Assembly (NCBI RefSeq): GCF_009827305.1 | Contig: NZ_WTYJ01000001.1 | Span: 372,001 to 436,000, forward strand | Source: Croceibacterium xixiisoli | GTDB lineage: Bacteria; Pseudomonadota; Alphaproteobacteria; Sphingomonadales; Sphingomonadaceae | Length of the DNA: 64,000 nucleotides | Direction of reading: 5' to 3' | Shown here: positions 16,988-24,932 of the stretch, piece after piece | Numbering within the stretch: position 1 is the stretch's first letter | Layout of the letters: every line of letters starts with the position of its first letter | Notes under the pieces: generated by a model | What the model saw: only the letters and a program-made list of their open reading frames with translations | What the model was told of the DNA's origin: nothing | Database searches by the model: none | Program-made: the position numbers and the translations under genes

Positions 16988-17269
16988 GTGTTGATCCAGA
17001 CTCTCGTTCAAATCATCGGCTATCTGATCTCTGTGATCATGGTGCTGGTGATCGTCCAGTTCATCGTCAGCCTGCTGGTGGCGTTCAATGTGGTCAGCTT
17101 CCACAATCAATATGTCGCGGCGATCTATCGCGCGATCAATGTGCTGCTCGATCCCTTGCTGACTCCGATCCGGCGGGTGCTGCCTGATACCGGGGCGATC
17201 GATTTTTCCCCGCTGGCGCTGATCGTGGTGCTGAATATCATCAACATCATTCTGGGCAGCCTGATCTGA
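16988..17269 (+). CDS. YggT family membrane protein
   Basis: A 93-residue protein with two helices separated by the family element SFHNQYVAAIYRAINVLLDPLL and TPIRRVLPDTGAIDFSPL. YggT proteins sit in the inner membrane and have been linked to osmotic stress and septation-related processes, but the biochemical role is unsettled. The start is GTG at 16988 or TTG at 16991. Its stop overlaps the next ATG by one base (TGATG), so it heads a three-gene unit with the lipoprotein and MarC genes. Confidence 0.9.
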   Translation: MLIQTLVQIIGYLISVIMVLVIVQFIVSLLVAFNVVSFHNQYVAAIYRAINVLLDPLLTPIRRVLPDTGAIDFSPLALIVVLNIINIILGSLI

Positions 17270-18021
17270 TGTTGCGGTCGGCCAGGCGTGCGGCGGCGAT
17301 ATCCCTCCTGCTGCTGACGCTGGCCGGATGCGCTTCAGGGCCCAAGCCCCGCAATGGCCCGCCCTTGCGGCAGACGGCCAATGCCAGCGCGGTGATCGCG
17401 CGCGAATTCGGCTTTGCCCGGGCGGCGCAGGATCGCGGTCTGTGGGTGGCCTTCAGCGAATTTTCCGCACCCGATGCAGTGGTGTTCGTGCCCGATCGCG
17501 CCCGTGCACAGGATTGGGTGAAGCGCCGGGCAGAACCGGCGCAGCGGCCCCGCTGGCAACCGCATTCGGTGTGGAGCAGCTGCGATGGCTCGCTGGCGGT
17601 GACGCATGGCGGCTGGCAGGCGGGCGAGGCCGGGGCGCAGGGTCGCCAGGGTCAATATGTCGTGGTCTGGCGGCGCGATGGTTCGGGTGGCACCTATCGC
17701 TGGGTGCTGGAACTCGATGGTGCGCTGGCTCAGCCTTTGATCGCGCCCGAAATGATCACCGCACAGGCGGCCAGTTGTGTCCGGATCGACGAGGACGGCG
17801 CCGGCCGGATGCCGCCGCCCCGCAAGGGCGCCCAGGGCAGTCGCAACAATCCGACGGGGCCGGGTGAGGATCCGCTGGTCGCGCGTGATGGATCGCTGTC
17901 GGTCAGCTTGGAAAGTGCGGCAGGCGGCGGGCAGAATGTCCGGGTGATGTTCATGCGCGACGGCGCCCCGCAAGAGGTGCTGTCCGTCCAACTGGCCGGC
18001 AGCGGCATGGGGGCGCGATGA
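17269..18021 (+). CDS. lipoprotein, unknown function
   Basis: The 250-residue product has the lipoprotein signal AAAISLLLLTLAGC with Cys at residue 21. The mature domain includes GFARAAQDRGLWVAFSEFSA and VWSSCDGSLAVTHGGWQ, resembling the SnoaL/NTF2-like exported proteins of sphingomonads, but this is a loose impression. It overlaps YggT by one base and MarC by four (ATGA), so the three are cotranslated. Confidence 0.8.
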   Translation: MLRSARRAAAISLLLLTLAGCASGPKPRNGPPLRQTANASAVIAREFGFARAAQDRGLWVAFSEFSAPDAVVFVPDRARAQDWVKRRAEPAQRPRWQPHSVWSSCDGSLAVTHGGWQAGEAGAQGRQGQYVVVWRRDGSGGTYRWVLELDGALAQPLIAPEMITAQAASCVRIDEDGAGRMPPPRKGAQGSRNNPTGPGEDPLVARDGSLSVSLESAAGGGQNVRVMFMRDGAPQEVLSVQLAGSGMGAR

Positions 18022-18641
18022 TCGAACTGTTCCTGTCTGCCTTCGTCACGCTGTTCGTGGTGATCGATCCGCCCGGCTGCGCGCCGATCTATGCCGGTCT
18101 CACCAGCGGCGCCAGCCCGCAGCAGCGCCGGGCCATGGCGCTGCGCGCCTGTATGGTGGCCGGGGCGATCCTGGTGGTCTTCTGCCTCTTCGGGCAGCAA
18201 TTGCTGGGCGCGCTGCATATCGAACTCAACAGTTTCCGCATCGCCGGCGGCATCATGCTGTTCATGATCGCGATCGACATGGTGTTCGAAAAACGCACCC
18301 AACGGCGCGAAGAACGCGCGGAAAAGATCATCGGCACGCCTGAGGTGGAAGATGTCTCGATCTTCCCCATGGCCATGCCGATGCTGGCCGGGCCGGGCGC
18401 GATTGCCTCGGTCATGCTGCTGCAGAGCACGGCCGATGGTCCGATGGGCACGGTGGTGGTGCTGTCGGCACTGGCATCGGTGCTGCTGCTCACCCTGCTG
18501 GCGCTGGTCGCGGCCAGCCCGCTGATGCGGATCTTCGGCGCGCGGGTGGAGGCGGTGATCACCCGGCTGCTGGGCGTGCTGCTGGCCGCGCTGGCCGCAC
18601 AATATGTCGTCGATGGCCTGCGCGGCGCCTTCGGCGTCTGA
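18018..18641 (+). CDS. MarC family integral membrane protein
   Basis: A 207-residue protein with six helices and the MarC signatures FVTLFVVIDPPGCAPIYAGLT, FRIAGGIMLFMIAIDMVF and FPMAMPMLAGPGAIASVML. The family resembles LysE-type exporters; the name comes from the mar locus but it is not itself a proven multidrug gene. The four-base overlap with the lipoprotein gene shows operon membership. It converges with the Lon-domain gene, 12 bases away. Confidence 0.9.
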   Translation: MIELFLSAFVTLFVVIDPPGCAPIYAGLTSGASPQQRRAMALRACMVAGAILVVFCLFGQQLLGALHIELNSFRIAGGIMLFMIAIDMVFEKRTQRREERAEKIIGTPEVEDVSIFPMAMPMLAGPGAIASVMLLQSTADGPMGTVVVLSALASVLLLTLLALVAASPLMRIFGARVEAVITRLLGVLLAALAAQYVVDGLRGAFGV

Positions 18642-18653
18642 TCGTCGTTCCGC

Positions 18654-19271
18654 TTACTGCAGCGTCACTCGTTCCTCATCGGGGTCGCCCCGGCCGAAGA
18701 ACTGCATCAGCTGCACCAGCAATTCGCAGCGCGTGGGCAGGTCATTGGCTTCCAGCAACGCCTGCTTGGCCGCTGCGTCGAAGGGCGCGATCTGGCTCAT
18801 GCCATTGACCAGCGCCACGTCATCCAGCCGGGCGACCGAATCCCATTCGACCGAATAGCCCTGCCGATCGGCAAAACGGCGCGATTCCTGTTCCAGCCCG
18901 GCGCGCTCGATCATGCTGAGCACTTCGTCCTCGGGCTCGGGCAACAGCTCTGCTTCGATCTGGCGAAACGGCGTGGTGACAGCAATCTCGCGCAGCATCC
19001 GGAACCGTGATTCGCCGGTCAGGATGATATTGTAACGCCCGTCCTCCAGCGCCTCGACATCTTCAATCCGGCCGATGCAGCCGACATCGAACAGCGGGGC
19101 ACCCTCGCGCGCGGATTGCGGCTGGATCATCGCGATCTTGCGGTCGCGCGCCAGCGCGGAACCGACCAGTTCACGATATCTCGGCTCGAAGATATGCAGC
19201 GGCAGCTGCAGGCCGGGGAACACGATGGCCCCGGCCAGCGGAAAGATCGACAGGCGGGTGATTTGCGCCAT
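18654..19271 (-). CDS. Lon N-terminal (substrate-binding) domain protein
   Basis: This 205-residue protein is the isolated LON substrate-binding domain: LSIFPLAGAIVFPGLQLPLH, IFEPRYRELVGSAL, DVGCIGRIEDVEALEDGRYN and GESRFRMLREI. There is no ATPase or protease domain. Such stand-alone proteins are widespread in alphaproteobacteria, with no agreed role, perhaps an adaptor for proteolysis. The start MAQITRL at 19271 is five bases after the stop of the thioredoxin-TPR gene, suggesting an operon for protein quality control. Confidence 0.9.
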   Translation of the reverse strand: MAQITRLSIFPLAGAIVFPGLQLPLHIFEPRYRELVGSALARDRKIAMIQPQSAREGAPLFDVGCIGRIEDVEALEDGRYNIILTGESRFRMLREIAVTTPFRQIEAELLPEPEDEVLSMIERAGLEQESRRFADRQGYSVEWDSVARLDDVALVNGMSQIAPFDAAAKQALLEANDLPTRCELLVQLMQFFGRGDPDEERVTLQ

Positions 19272-19276
19272 GCCGA

Positions 19277-20191
19277 TCAGCCGAACAGCAGCAGGGACAG
19301 CCGCCGCCGCTGGGCGGATACCCAGGGATCTTCCATGCCCACCGCCTCGAAAATCTGCAGCAGCTTGGTCCGTGCGGCCGCCTCGTTCCAAGCCGGATCG
19401 GTGCCGACCATATGCAGCAGCACATCGGCTGCTTCGTCGCGGGCGCCCGCGGCAAATGCGGCCTGGGCGAAGGCGAACTGCGCCTCCATATCCGCCGGGC
19501 GTTCGGCGGCGGCGGCACGCAGATTCTGCAATTCGCCGGCATCCACGCCGCTTTCGGCCAGGGCCAGCGCGCTGGCAGCCTTGGCGATCGCCGGATCCTT
19601 GCGCAATTCCTCGGGCAGGGCGCTGAGCACGGTCTGCGCATCCTCCGGGCGGCCGACCGCGATCAGCGCCCGAATCAGGCCCGAATGTACTGCCAGATCC
19701 TCATCCGCCATCTGCGCCAGCTGACCGAAGATCGACACGGCACGTTCACCATCGCCTTCCGCCAGGGCTTCCTCACCCATGGCGATCAGCGGGGCGATAT
19801 CCGGCGCCGCTTCTGCTTCGCCGCCGGCCGATACAGGCAGTTGGGCCAGCAACTGATCCAGCATCTGCTTCAGCTGCGATTCGGTTCGCGCAGACGTCAG
19901 ATCGGCCACCGGCTGCCCCTGGAACATGGCATAGACGGTGGGGATGGATTTGACCTGGAACTGGCTGGCGATGAATTGTTCCTCATCGACATTCAGCTTG
20001 GCCAGGATCACGCCCTTGTCCGCATATTCGGCGGCGACCTTTTCCAGCACCGGGGTCAGCGCCTTGCACGGCCCGCACCATTCGGCCCAGAAGTCGAGGA
20101 TGACCAGCTTGTCGCGCGAAGGTTCGACCACATTCTTGCGGAAACGGTCGACTGCCTTCTGCTCTTCCAGATTCAAGCCCATGCTGGCCAA
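19277..20191 (-). CDS. thioredoxin-like co-chaperone with TPR tail (CnoX/YbbN type)
   Basis: The 304-residue protein has an N-terminal thioredoxin domain (LVILDFWAEWCGPCKALTPV, both Cys present) and a C-terminal TPR region (LAQMADEDLAVHSGLIRALI, PEELRKDPAIAKAASALAL). This is the architecture of CnoX/YbbN, which holds oxidatively damaged proteins and hands them to chaperones. A TTG at 20191 lies seven bases after AGAGGAG, while the first ATG (20182) is 16 bases away, so the TTG start is preferred. The Lon-domain gene follows immediately. Confidence 0.88.
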   Translation of the reverse strand: MASMGLNLEEQKAVDRFRKNVVEPSRDKLVILDFWAEWCGPCKALTPVLEKVAAEYADKGVILAKLNVDEEQFIASQFQVKSIPTVYAMFQGQPVADLTSARTESQLKQMLDQLLAQLPVSAGGEAEAAPDIAPLIAMGEEALAEGDGERAVSIFGQLAQMADEDLAVHSGLIRALIAVGRPEDAQTVLSALPEELRKDPAIAKAASALALAESGVDAGELQNLRAAAAERPADMEAQFAFAQAAFAAGARDEAADVLLHMVGTDPAWNEAAARTKLLQIFEAVGMEDPWVSAQRRRLSLLLFG

Positions 20192-20359
20192 GGGAACGCT
20201 CCTCTCATGACATTAATGCGCGCCAATGTGGCGGTTTGCGCGGATTTGTGAAGGGTGAAGCACAATCTTCGCTTTATGTGATTTTTCTTCTTGCCGACCC
20301 CCAGGACCGATGCTAGTGGCGCGCCTCCCCACCGGAACACTCCGGTAAACGCCAAGTGA

Positions 20360-20434
20360 GCGGGCGTAGCTCAGGGGTAGAGCACAACCTTGCCAAGGTT
20401 GGGGTCGAGGGTTCGAATCCCTTCGCCCGCTCCA
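20360..20434 (+). tRNA. tRNA-Gly (GCC)
   Basis: GCGGGCG pairs with CGCCCGC in the acceptor stem; the D arm is AGCTC-AGGGGTA-GAGC; the anticodon stem CAACC/GGTTG encloses TTGCCAA with anticodon GCC; the T arm contains GGTTCGAATCC; the CCA end is encoded. The sequence just downstream is less GC-rich, a possible integration site. Confidence 0.97.
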
Positions 20435-20516
20435 TCGGCTTTCATAATGGAAGCCTCGCAAGCCGTTGGGATGACGGCCCTGCACATGTCCATAACCCTT
20501 GATCTCCCTTTGGAGA

Positions 20517-20963
20517 TCACTTTCTTTCGAAGAAGGCGGCTGTTTTTGCCACACTGCCCTCTGGCATCGGCTTTTTTCTGGTCTGAATATAGCCGGCCTC
20601 GGCCATCACTTCCGCAACCAGCGTGCCAGCCCAGGATGTCGTGTCGTGGCCTCCGTATTGCGAGCCAAGAGCTGCGCTGAGCATGGGGTCAACGCCAGCC
20701 ATCGCAGGATGCCCCTCAGTCGATGCCTTTATTGCCGCCTGCTTGCCTTTATCTGACCTGATGATTTGCTCGATTTCCTGAATGATAGGGTGATCTCGCG
20801 GAAGTCCCCCGCCAGTACGAACCAGGAGATCGTGTTCGAGCATCAAATCGATTATTGCTTGGCCTGCCGGCGTCCCACTCGTGCGGGCATTATGGAACAG
20901 AGTTTCGCGCTTTTCAGGAGATAGAGCCTCAATTTTTTCTTTAGTCCATATCATCATGTTCAC
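20517..20963 (-). CDS. unknown protein in a lower-GC stretch next to tRNA-Gly
   Basis: The 148-residue product starts MNMMIWTKEKIEALSPEKRE and contains RTSGTPAGQAIIDLMLEHDL and an HDTTSWAGTLVAEVM segment, ending in FFERK. It is soluble, has no signal or Cys, and looks like two helical parts. I do not recognise a family. Codon use is less GC-biased than the neighbours, and the flanks at 20435-20516 and 20964-21119 are AT-richer. Together with the adjacent tRNA gene this suggests acquisition by transfer. No integrase or repeated tRNA end is visible. Confidence 0.6.
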   Translation of the reverse strand: MNMMIWTKEKIEALSPEKRETLFHNARTSGTPAGQAIIDLMLEHDLLVRTGGGLPRDHPIIQEIEQIIRSDKGKQAAIKASTEGHPAMAGVDPMLSAALGSQYGGHDTTSWAGTLVAEVMAEAGYIQTRKKPMPEGSVAKTAAFFERK

Positions 20964-21119
20964 CCTGAAAGGCTAATTGATCAGAACTGCCAGATCTTAC
21001 GCATTTTCGATAGACGCAGAAAAATTAATCCAGCGCATCCGAAACACAACATCCATCGCGGCTGATATTCAGGTCCAATGGTGTTTGGCTCACCACCATC
21101 CAAATCCATTATCTTTATT

Positions 21120-21764
21120 TCACACTAACGACCCATCTCGTACCTGGGCAAGCTGCTGCACCCGGCGCCGAAGTTCAGGCAGCACTTCCTGTTCGAACCA
21201 CGGGTTCTTGGTCATCCATCCGCGCGATCGCCAGGATGGATGCGGCAGCGGAAAATATTCCGGCAGATAATCGCGGAAGGCGCGCACCCGATCGGTCATG
21301 CGGCCCGATCCCAGCACATGATCCTGCGCATAGGTGCCCACCAGCAGGGTCATCTCTATGCGCGGCAGCTGTTCCAGCAACGCCTCACGCCACAGGGGCG
21401 CGCATTCCCGGCGCGGCGGGGCATCGCCGCCGCTTGCCGCCCGCCCGGGATAACACAGGCCCATGGGGATGATGGCCACGCGCGCCGGATCCTGAAAATC
21501 CGCCTCGGCAATCCCCATCCAGCGGCGCAACTGCTCCCCCGATGCGTCGCTGAACGGAATGCCGCTGTCATGCGCGCGTGTACCCGGTGCCTGCCCGGCG
21601 ATCAGCAGCCGGGCCGTGGCGGAAGCTTGCAACACAGGCTTGGCCCCCAGCGGCAGATCGGCACAGGCCTGGCAGGCGCGAACCTCCTCCAGCAAAATCC
21701 GGAGCCGCTCGGGCGAAGCGCCATCCTGGGGTGATGCGGGCAGCGGTGTTCGCGACGTCGGCAT
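21120..21764 (-). CDS. uracil-DNA glycosylase family protein
   Basis: The product is about 214 residues. It has the superfamily elements LLIAGQAPGTRAHDSGIPFS near residue 50, SGEQLRRWMGI, VAIIPMGLCYPGRA, LLVGTYAQDHVLG and a late PLPHPSWRSRGW. The GQAPG and HPS motifs resemble the active-site loops of small UDG superfamily members, though this is not classic family 1 Ung; substrate range is uncertain. There are four Cys (ACQACAD, MGLCYPG, RECAP), fewer than the spaced four of iron-sulfur UDGs, so a cluster is not assured. The start is uncertain: ATG at 21764 or 21773, or GTG at 21845. It lies directly downstream of nrdB copy 2. Confidence 0.8.
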   Translation of the reverse strand: MPTSRTPLPASPQDGASPERLRILLEEVRACQACADLPLGAKPVLQASATARLLIAGQAPGTRAHDSGIPFSDASGEQLRRWMGIAEADFQDPARVAIIPMGLCYPGRAASGGDAPPRRECAPLWREALLEQLPRIEMTLLVGTYAQDHVLGSGRMTDRVRAFRDYLPEYFPLPHPSWRSRGWMTKNPWFEQEVLPELRRRVQQLAQVRDGSLV

Positions 21765-21857
21765 CGATCGCATATAGGAAGGCAACAGCCCGTGCGAAGA
21801 CAAGCGCTCGAATTGCCGCCGGTTGCGCCAGCCATCACCCTCCACCGGTGCTCCTCG

Positions 21858-22856
21858 TCAAGCCGCCGCCGCGATCCCGGCCGCCACGCGTCGGTCGAAG
21901 CTGTCCCACACGCTGTTCCAGTCGCCCTTGGTGGCGACCTTGGAATATTCCGTCGCCCGCGCCTCGAAGAAATTGGCGTGTTCCACCCCGTTCAGCAGCG
22001 GCTGCAACCAGGGCAGCGGATGATCGCTGATGTTGTAGATCGGCTTCAATCCCAGCTGCCGCAACCGCCAGTCCGCCACGAAGCGGACATAGGCCTTGAT
22101 GTCGGCGGCGGTCATCCCTTCCACCGGGCCCATCTCGAACACCAGATCGACGAAGGCCTCTTCGATCCGCACCGTCGTCTGGCAACTGTCATGGATGTCC
22201 TGAATCACCGACGGCGTCAGGCAATCGCGTTCGGCGCAGAATGTGTGGAACAGCTGCATGATCCCTTCGCAATGGAGCGTTTCGTCGCGCACGCTCCAGG
22301 TCACGATCTGCCCCATGCCCTTCATCTTGTTGAAGCGGGGGAAGTTCAACAGCATCGCAAAGCTGGCGAACAGCTGCAGCCCTTCGGTAAACCCGCCGAA
22401 CATCGCCAGGGTGCGGGCGATATCCTCGTCGCTGTCCACCCCGAAGGTGGCCAGATAGTCATGCTTGTCCTTCATCTCCTTATATTCCAGGAACATCGCA
22501 TATTCGCTCTCGGGCATGCCGATGGTGTCCAGCAGATGGCTGTAGGCCGCGATATGGACGGTCTCCATATTGCTGAAGGCGGTCAGCATCATCTTGATCT
22601 CGGTCGGCTTGAACACCCGGCCATATTTCTCGTGATAGCAGTCCTGCACCTCCACATCGGCCTGGGTGAAGAAGCGGAAGATCTGCGTCAGCAGATTGCG
22701 CTCATGCGGCAGCAGCTTGTTGGCCCAGTCGCGGCAATCCTCGCTCAACGGCACCTCTTCGGGCAGCCAGTGCATCTGCTGCTGCTTTTTCCAGAAGTCG
22801 AAGGCCCATGGATATTCGAAAGGCTTGTAGATCTTGCTGGCGTTGAGAAGCGGCAT
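21858..22856 (-). CDS. nrdB: ribonucleoside-diphosphate reductase, beta subunit (copy 2)
   Basis: The 332-residue paralogue of copy 1 has all the same metal and radical elements: METVHIAAYSHL, EGLQLFASF and RDETLHCEG. It is plainly similar across its whole length (for example FTQADVEVQDCYHEKYGRVF is shared), so it is probably active. It differs in the C-terminal tail, which ends in RRVAAGIAAAA rather than the longer acidic tail of copy 1, so its docking with NrdA may differ. No second nrdA is in the window. It faces a divergent AraC gene and is followed by the UDG-family gene in the same direction. Confidence 0.93.
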   Translation of the reverse strand: MPLLNASKIYKPFEYPWAFDFWKKQQQMHWLPEEVPLSEDCRDWANKLLPHERNLLTQIFRFFTQADVEVQDCYHEKYGRVFKPTEIKMMLTAFSNMETVHIAAYSHLLDTIGMPESEYAMFLEYKEMKDKHDYLATFGVDSDEDIARTLAMFGGFTEGLQLFASFAMLLNFPRFNKMKGMGQIVTWSVRDETLHCEGIMQLFHTFCAERDCLTPSVIQDIHDSCQTTVRIEEAFVDLVFEMGPVEGMTAADIKAYVRFVADWRLRQLGLKPIYNISDHPLPWLQPLLNGVEHANFFEARATEYSKVATKGDWNSVWDSFDRRVAAGIAAAA

Positions 22857-22984
22857 CGCCTGTCTCCGGAATGGGATGGTGTCCGGCCCCGCACCAATCC
22901 AGGCTGGCGGATCGATGCGGAACCGGACGGGATCCCATGGCTAGGGCGGGATCACCGCCCCATCCTGCACAAAACGATCAAAAC

Positions 22985-23028
22985 ACCACATCTTGCCATG
23001 ATTCGCTGATCGGAATACCTGATGTGGT
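22985..23028. promoter_or_regulatory. inverted repeat in nrdB2/AraC divergent promoter
   Basis: ACCACATC at 22985-22992 and GATGTGGT at 23021-23028 are perfect reverse complements, with 36 bases between centres. They lie between nrdB copy 2 (starting at 22856) and the AraC-type gene (starting at 23032). The second arm ends four bases before the AraC ATG. A regulator binding both arms, either the AraC protein or NrdR, could control both genes. Confidence 0.4.
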
Positions 23029-23031
23029 ATC

Positions 23032-23925
23032 ATGCCCATCCAGCACACCGATCCGGACATGGCCGTTTTCACCGCCGGGCAGACGCGCGGCATCGCCGGT
23101 TTCGCCGCGCGGGACATCCTGTGCGCCAGCGATGCTTTGGGGTGGACCCGGCTGCATGTCTCGCATCAGCGGGAATTGCCTTTCAGCGGCTGGTTTGCCG
23201 AAAGCGCGGATCATCTGTTCGTGCTGCACCGGCAGGGCACGGCGCTGGTCGATCTGTCCTGCGGGCCCACCCGCCTCAGCGGCGCGGTCGGGCCGGGCGC
23301 CATGTCGGTCCTGCCCGGCGGGGTGAAGATCAGGCTGCGGCTGCATGGCCCGCTGGAAACCGTGCATCTGTCGCTGCGGGGCGGGGGTGCGCCCTCCGCC
23401 GATAACGGCGCTCGGCCCACTCCCACACCCACTCCGGCGCCGGCTCTGGGTCAGGCCAATCCGGCGCTGTTCCAGCTGACCGATATTGCCGCCGACATGA
23501 TGTATGTCGGTTGTGGTGACGGGCTGGCCGGCAGCGTTGCCCGCATGCTGTCGGCAGAGCTGGCCGATATGCCGCACCGGCACCCCGCAGCACGCTTCAC
23601 CGCCCGCCAGTTTCACGATGTCTATCGCTTCATCCGCCAGCATCTGGATCAGCCGCTGCGGCTGGAAGATCTGGCGCTGGTCGCCTGCACGAGCACCGTC
23701 CACTTCGCCCGGCGTTTCCGTGAAGCGACCGGCTGGTCACCGCACCAGTTCCTGATCGGGCTGCGGCTGGCGGTGGCGCGCGGCCTGCTCAGGGGCGCGG
23801 ATCCGATCGCCCAGATCGCTGCCCAATGCGGCTTCTCGCATCAGGAACACATGACCCGGCTGTTCCGCCAATGGCTGGGCATCACCCCGGCGGCCTGGCG
23901 GCGGCGTATCGCCTGCGCCGGTTGA
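23032..23925 (+). CDS. AraC family transcriptional regulator
   Basis: The 297-residue protein has an N-terminal cupin-like sensor part (about 1-130), a Pro/Thr linker (RPTPTPTPAPALG) and a C-terminal AraC DNA-binding domain: QPLRLEDLALVACTSTVHFA, RRFREATGWSPHQFLIGLRL, PIAQIAAQCGFSHQEHMTRL. Two helix-turn-helix units are present. The ligand is unknown. It is divergent from nrdB copy 2, with an inverted repeat in between, so nrdB2 or itself is the first candidate target. Confidence 0.9.
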   Translation: MPIQHTDPDMAVFTAGQTRGIAGFAARDILCASDALGWTRLHVSHQRELPFSGWFAESADHLFVLHRQGTALVDLSCGPTRLSGAVGPGAMSVLPGGVKIRLRLHGPLETVHLSLRGGGAPSADNGARPTPTPTPAPALGQANPALFQLTDIAADMMYVGCGDGLAGSVARMLSAELADMPHRHPAARFTARQFHDVYRFIRQHLDQPLRLEDLALVACTSTVHFARRFREATGWSPHQFLIGLRLAVARGLLRGADPIAQIAAQCGFSHQEHMTRLFRQWLGITPAAWRRRIACAG

Positions 23926-23932
23926 TTGCTGC

Positions 23933-24037
23933 CTAGAGCGATTTCCAAGCAGGTGGAATCACCTGCTGACTCGGAAATCGCGGCAAACAAAGAAAATAGA
24001 GCGGAGATCCGATGCAATCGGATCGGAACCCGCTCTA
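23933..24037. repeat. 105-bp double-hairpin intergenic repeat, copy B
   Basis: Reverse-complement copy of the element at 14818-14922. It contains GATCCGAT-GCA-ATCGGATC and the CAGGTGGAATCACCTG core flanked by GCGATTTC/GAAATCGC-type arms. It fills the whole gap between the convergent AraC stop (23925) and the siderophore-interacting gene stop (24043), where it could also stop transcription from both sides. Confidence 0.85.
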
Positions 24038-24042
24038 AGCGC

Positions 24043-24873
24043 TTAAACGCTGCTGCCATCGGTCGCACCCGCCCGGCCGCGCCGCCAATAGGGGACCACC
24101 AGCTGGTCGCCTCTCGCGATGCCGGCCTGCTTGCAGAGGTAATCGCGGATCGCCTGCGCGGCGGTGAACTCGGCCCCAACCCAGGCAAAGCGGCGGATGT
24201 CGTTGGGCGGCAGGGATATCGCCCGGATGGCGTTCAGCAACAGCTCGGTGGTTCCTGCCGCCGCGCCATCGCGATGGAGCCATTGCAGCGCAACACCGGG
24301 CGGCGGCTGCAGCGCTTGTTGTTCTGCGGCATCGGCGATTTCGATCACGATCTGGCCGTGCGCATCTGTCGCCATGGCTTCGATCATGCGGCCGATGGCC
24401 GGCAGGGCAGTCTCGTCCCCGGCAATCAGGTGCCAATCCGCCGGAGCCAGTCCACGCCCGCCGGGGCCCAGAATGCCGACCATGTCCCCGGGTTGCGCCG
24501 CAGCGGCCCAGCTGCCGCCGGGGCCGCCATCGTCATGCAGCACGAAATCGATATCGATCCGCCCGGCCACCGAATCGATGGCGCGGATCGTGTATTTGCG
24601 GTTCACCGGCTTGCAATCGACCTGGCGCACGCGTGCCTTGCCGCCGCTTTCCAGGGTCAACCATTCCGTCCGCGATGCGCCCGGGGGCGGGATCAGCAGG
24701 CCGATATGCAGATGCGCTTCGGTGGCGAAGGCCTCAAGGTGGCTGCCGGCAAAGCGCACCCGTCGCATATGCGGGGACAATGCTTGCGTGCCCATGACGC
24801 GCAAGGCAGTGAAGCGATTGAGGTCCGCTACCGCCGGGGGTGAGTCACCAGCCGTGTCGGACGGGGTAGCCAT
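24043..24873 (-). CDS. siderophore-interacting protein (FAD-binding ferric reductase family)
   Basis: The 276-residue protein is a ViuB/SIP-type reductase that releases iron from ferric siderophores in the cytoplasm. It shows ALSPHMRRVRFAGSHLEAF, the FAD element NRKYTIRAID near residue 93, an HDDGGPGGSWAAAAQPGD segment, ILGPGGRG, HLIAGDETALPAIGRMIEA and a closing VPYWRRGRAG. The start MATPSDTAGD at 24873 is preferred: it is 20 bases from a Fur-type palindrome, whereas the upstream ATG at 24891 would abut it. No siderophore receptor is beside it. Confidence 0.93.
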   Translation of the reverse strand: MATPSDTAGDSPPAVADLNRFTALRVMGTQALSPHMRRVRFAGSHLEAFATEAHLHIGLLIPPPGASRTEWLTLESGGKARVRQVDCKPVNRKYTIRAIDSVAGRIDIDFVLHDDGGPGGSWAAAAQPGDMVGILGPGGRGLAPADWHLIAGDETALPAIGRMIEAMATDAHGQIVIEIADAAEQQALQPPPGVALQWLHRDGAAAGTTELLLNAIRAISLPPNDIRRFAWVGAEFTAAQAIRDYLCKQAGIARGDQLVVPYWRRGRAGATDGSSV

Positions 24874-24892
24874 AGGGCGGCCCTTGCACATA

Positions 24893-24907
24893 TGCGAATG
24901 GTTCGCA
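24893..24907. promoter_or_regulatory. Fur-type box (perfect palindrome)
   Basis: TGCGAATGGTTCGCA is a perfect 7-1-7 palindrome, fitting the layout of Fur sites, about 20 bases upstream of the siderophore-interacting protein gene. A near copy lies at 6443-6457 before the PiuC-like gene. Finding the same motif before two iron genes strengthens both. Confidence 0.65.
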
Positions 24908-24932
24908 ACATGTGCGCGCTGTGGTTGCTAGC

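Noticed and set aside
20360-21119. Integrated element with attachment-site repeat at tRNA-Gly
   Set aside because: I saw no second copy of the tRNA 3' end and no integrase, so only a weak transfer signal is reported.
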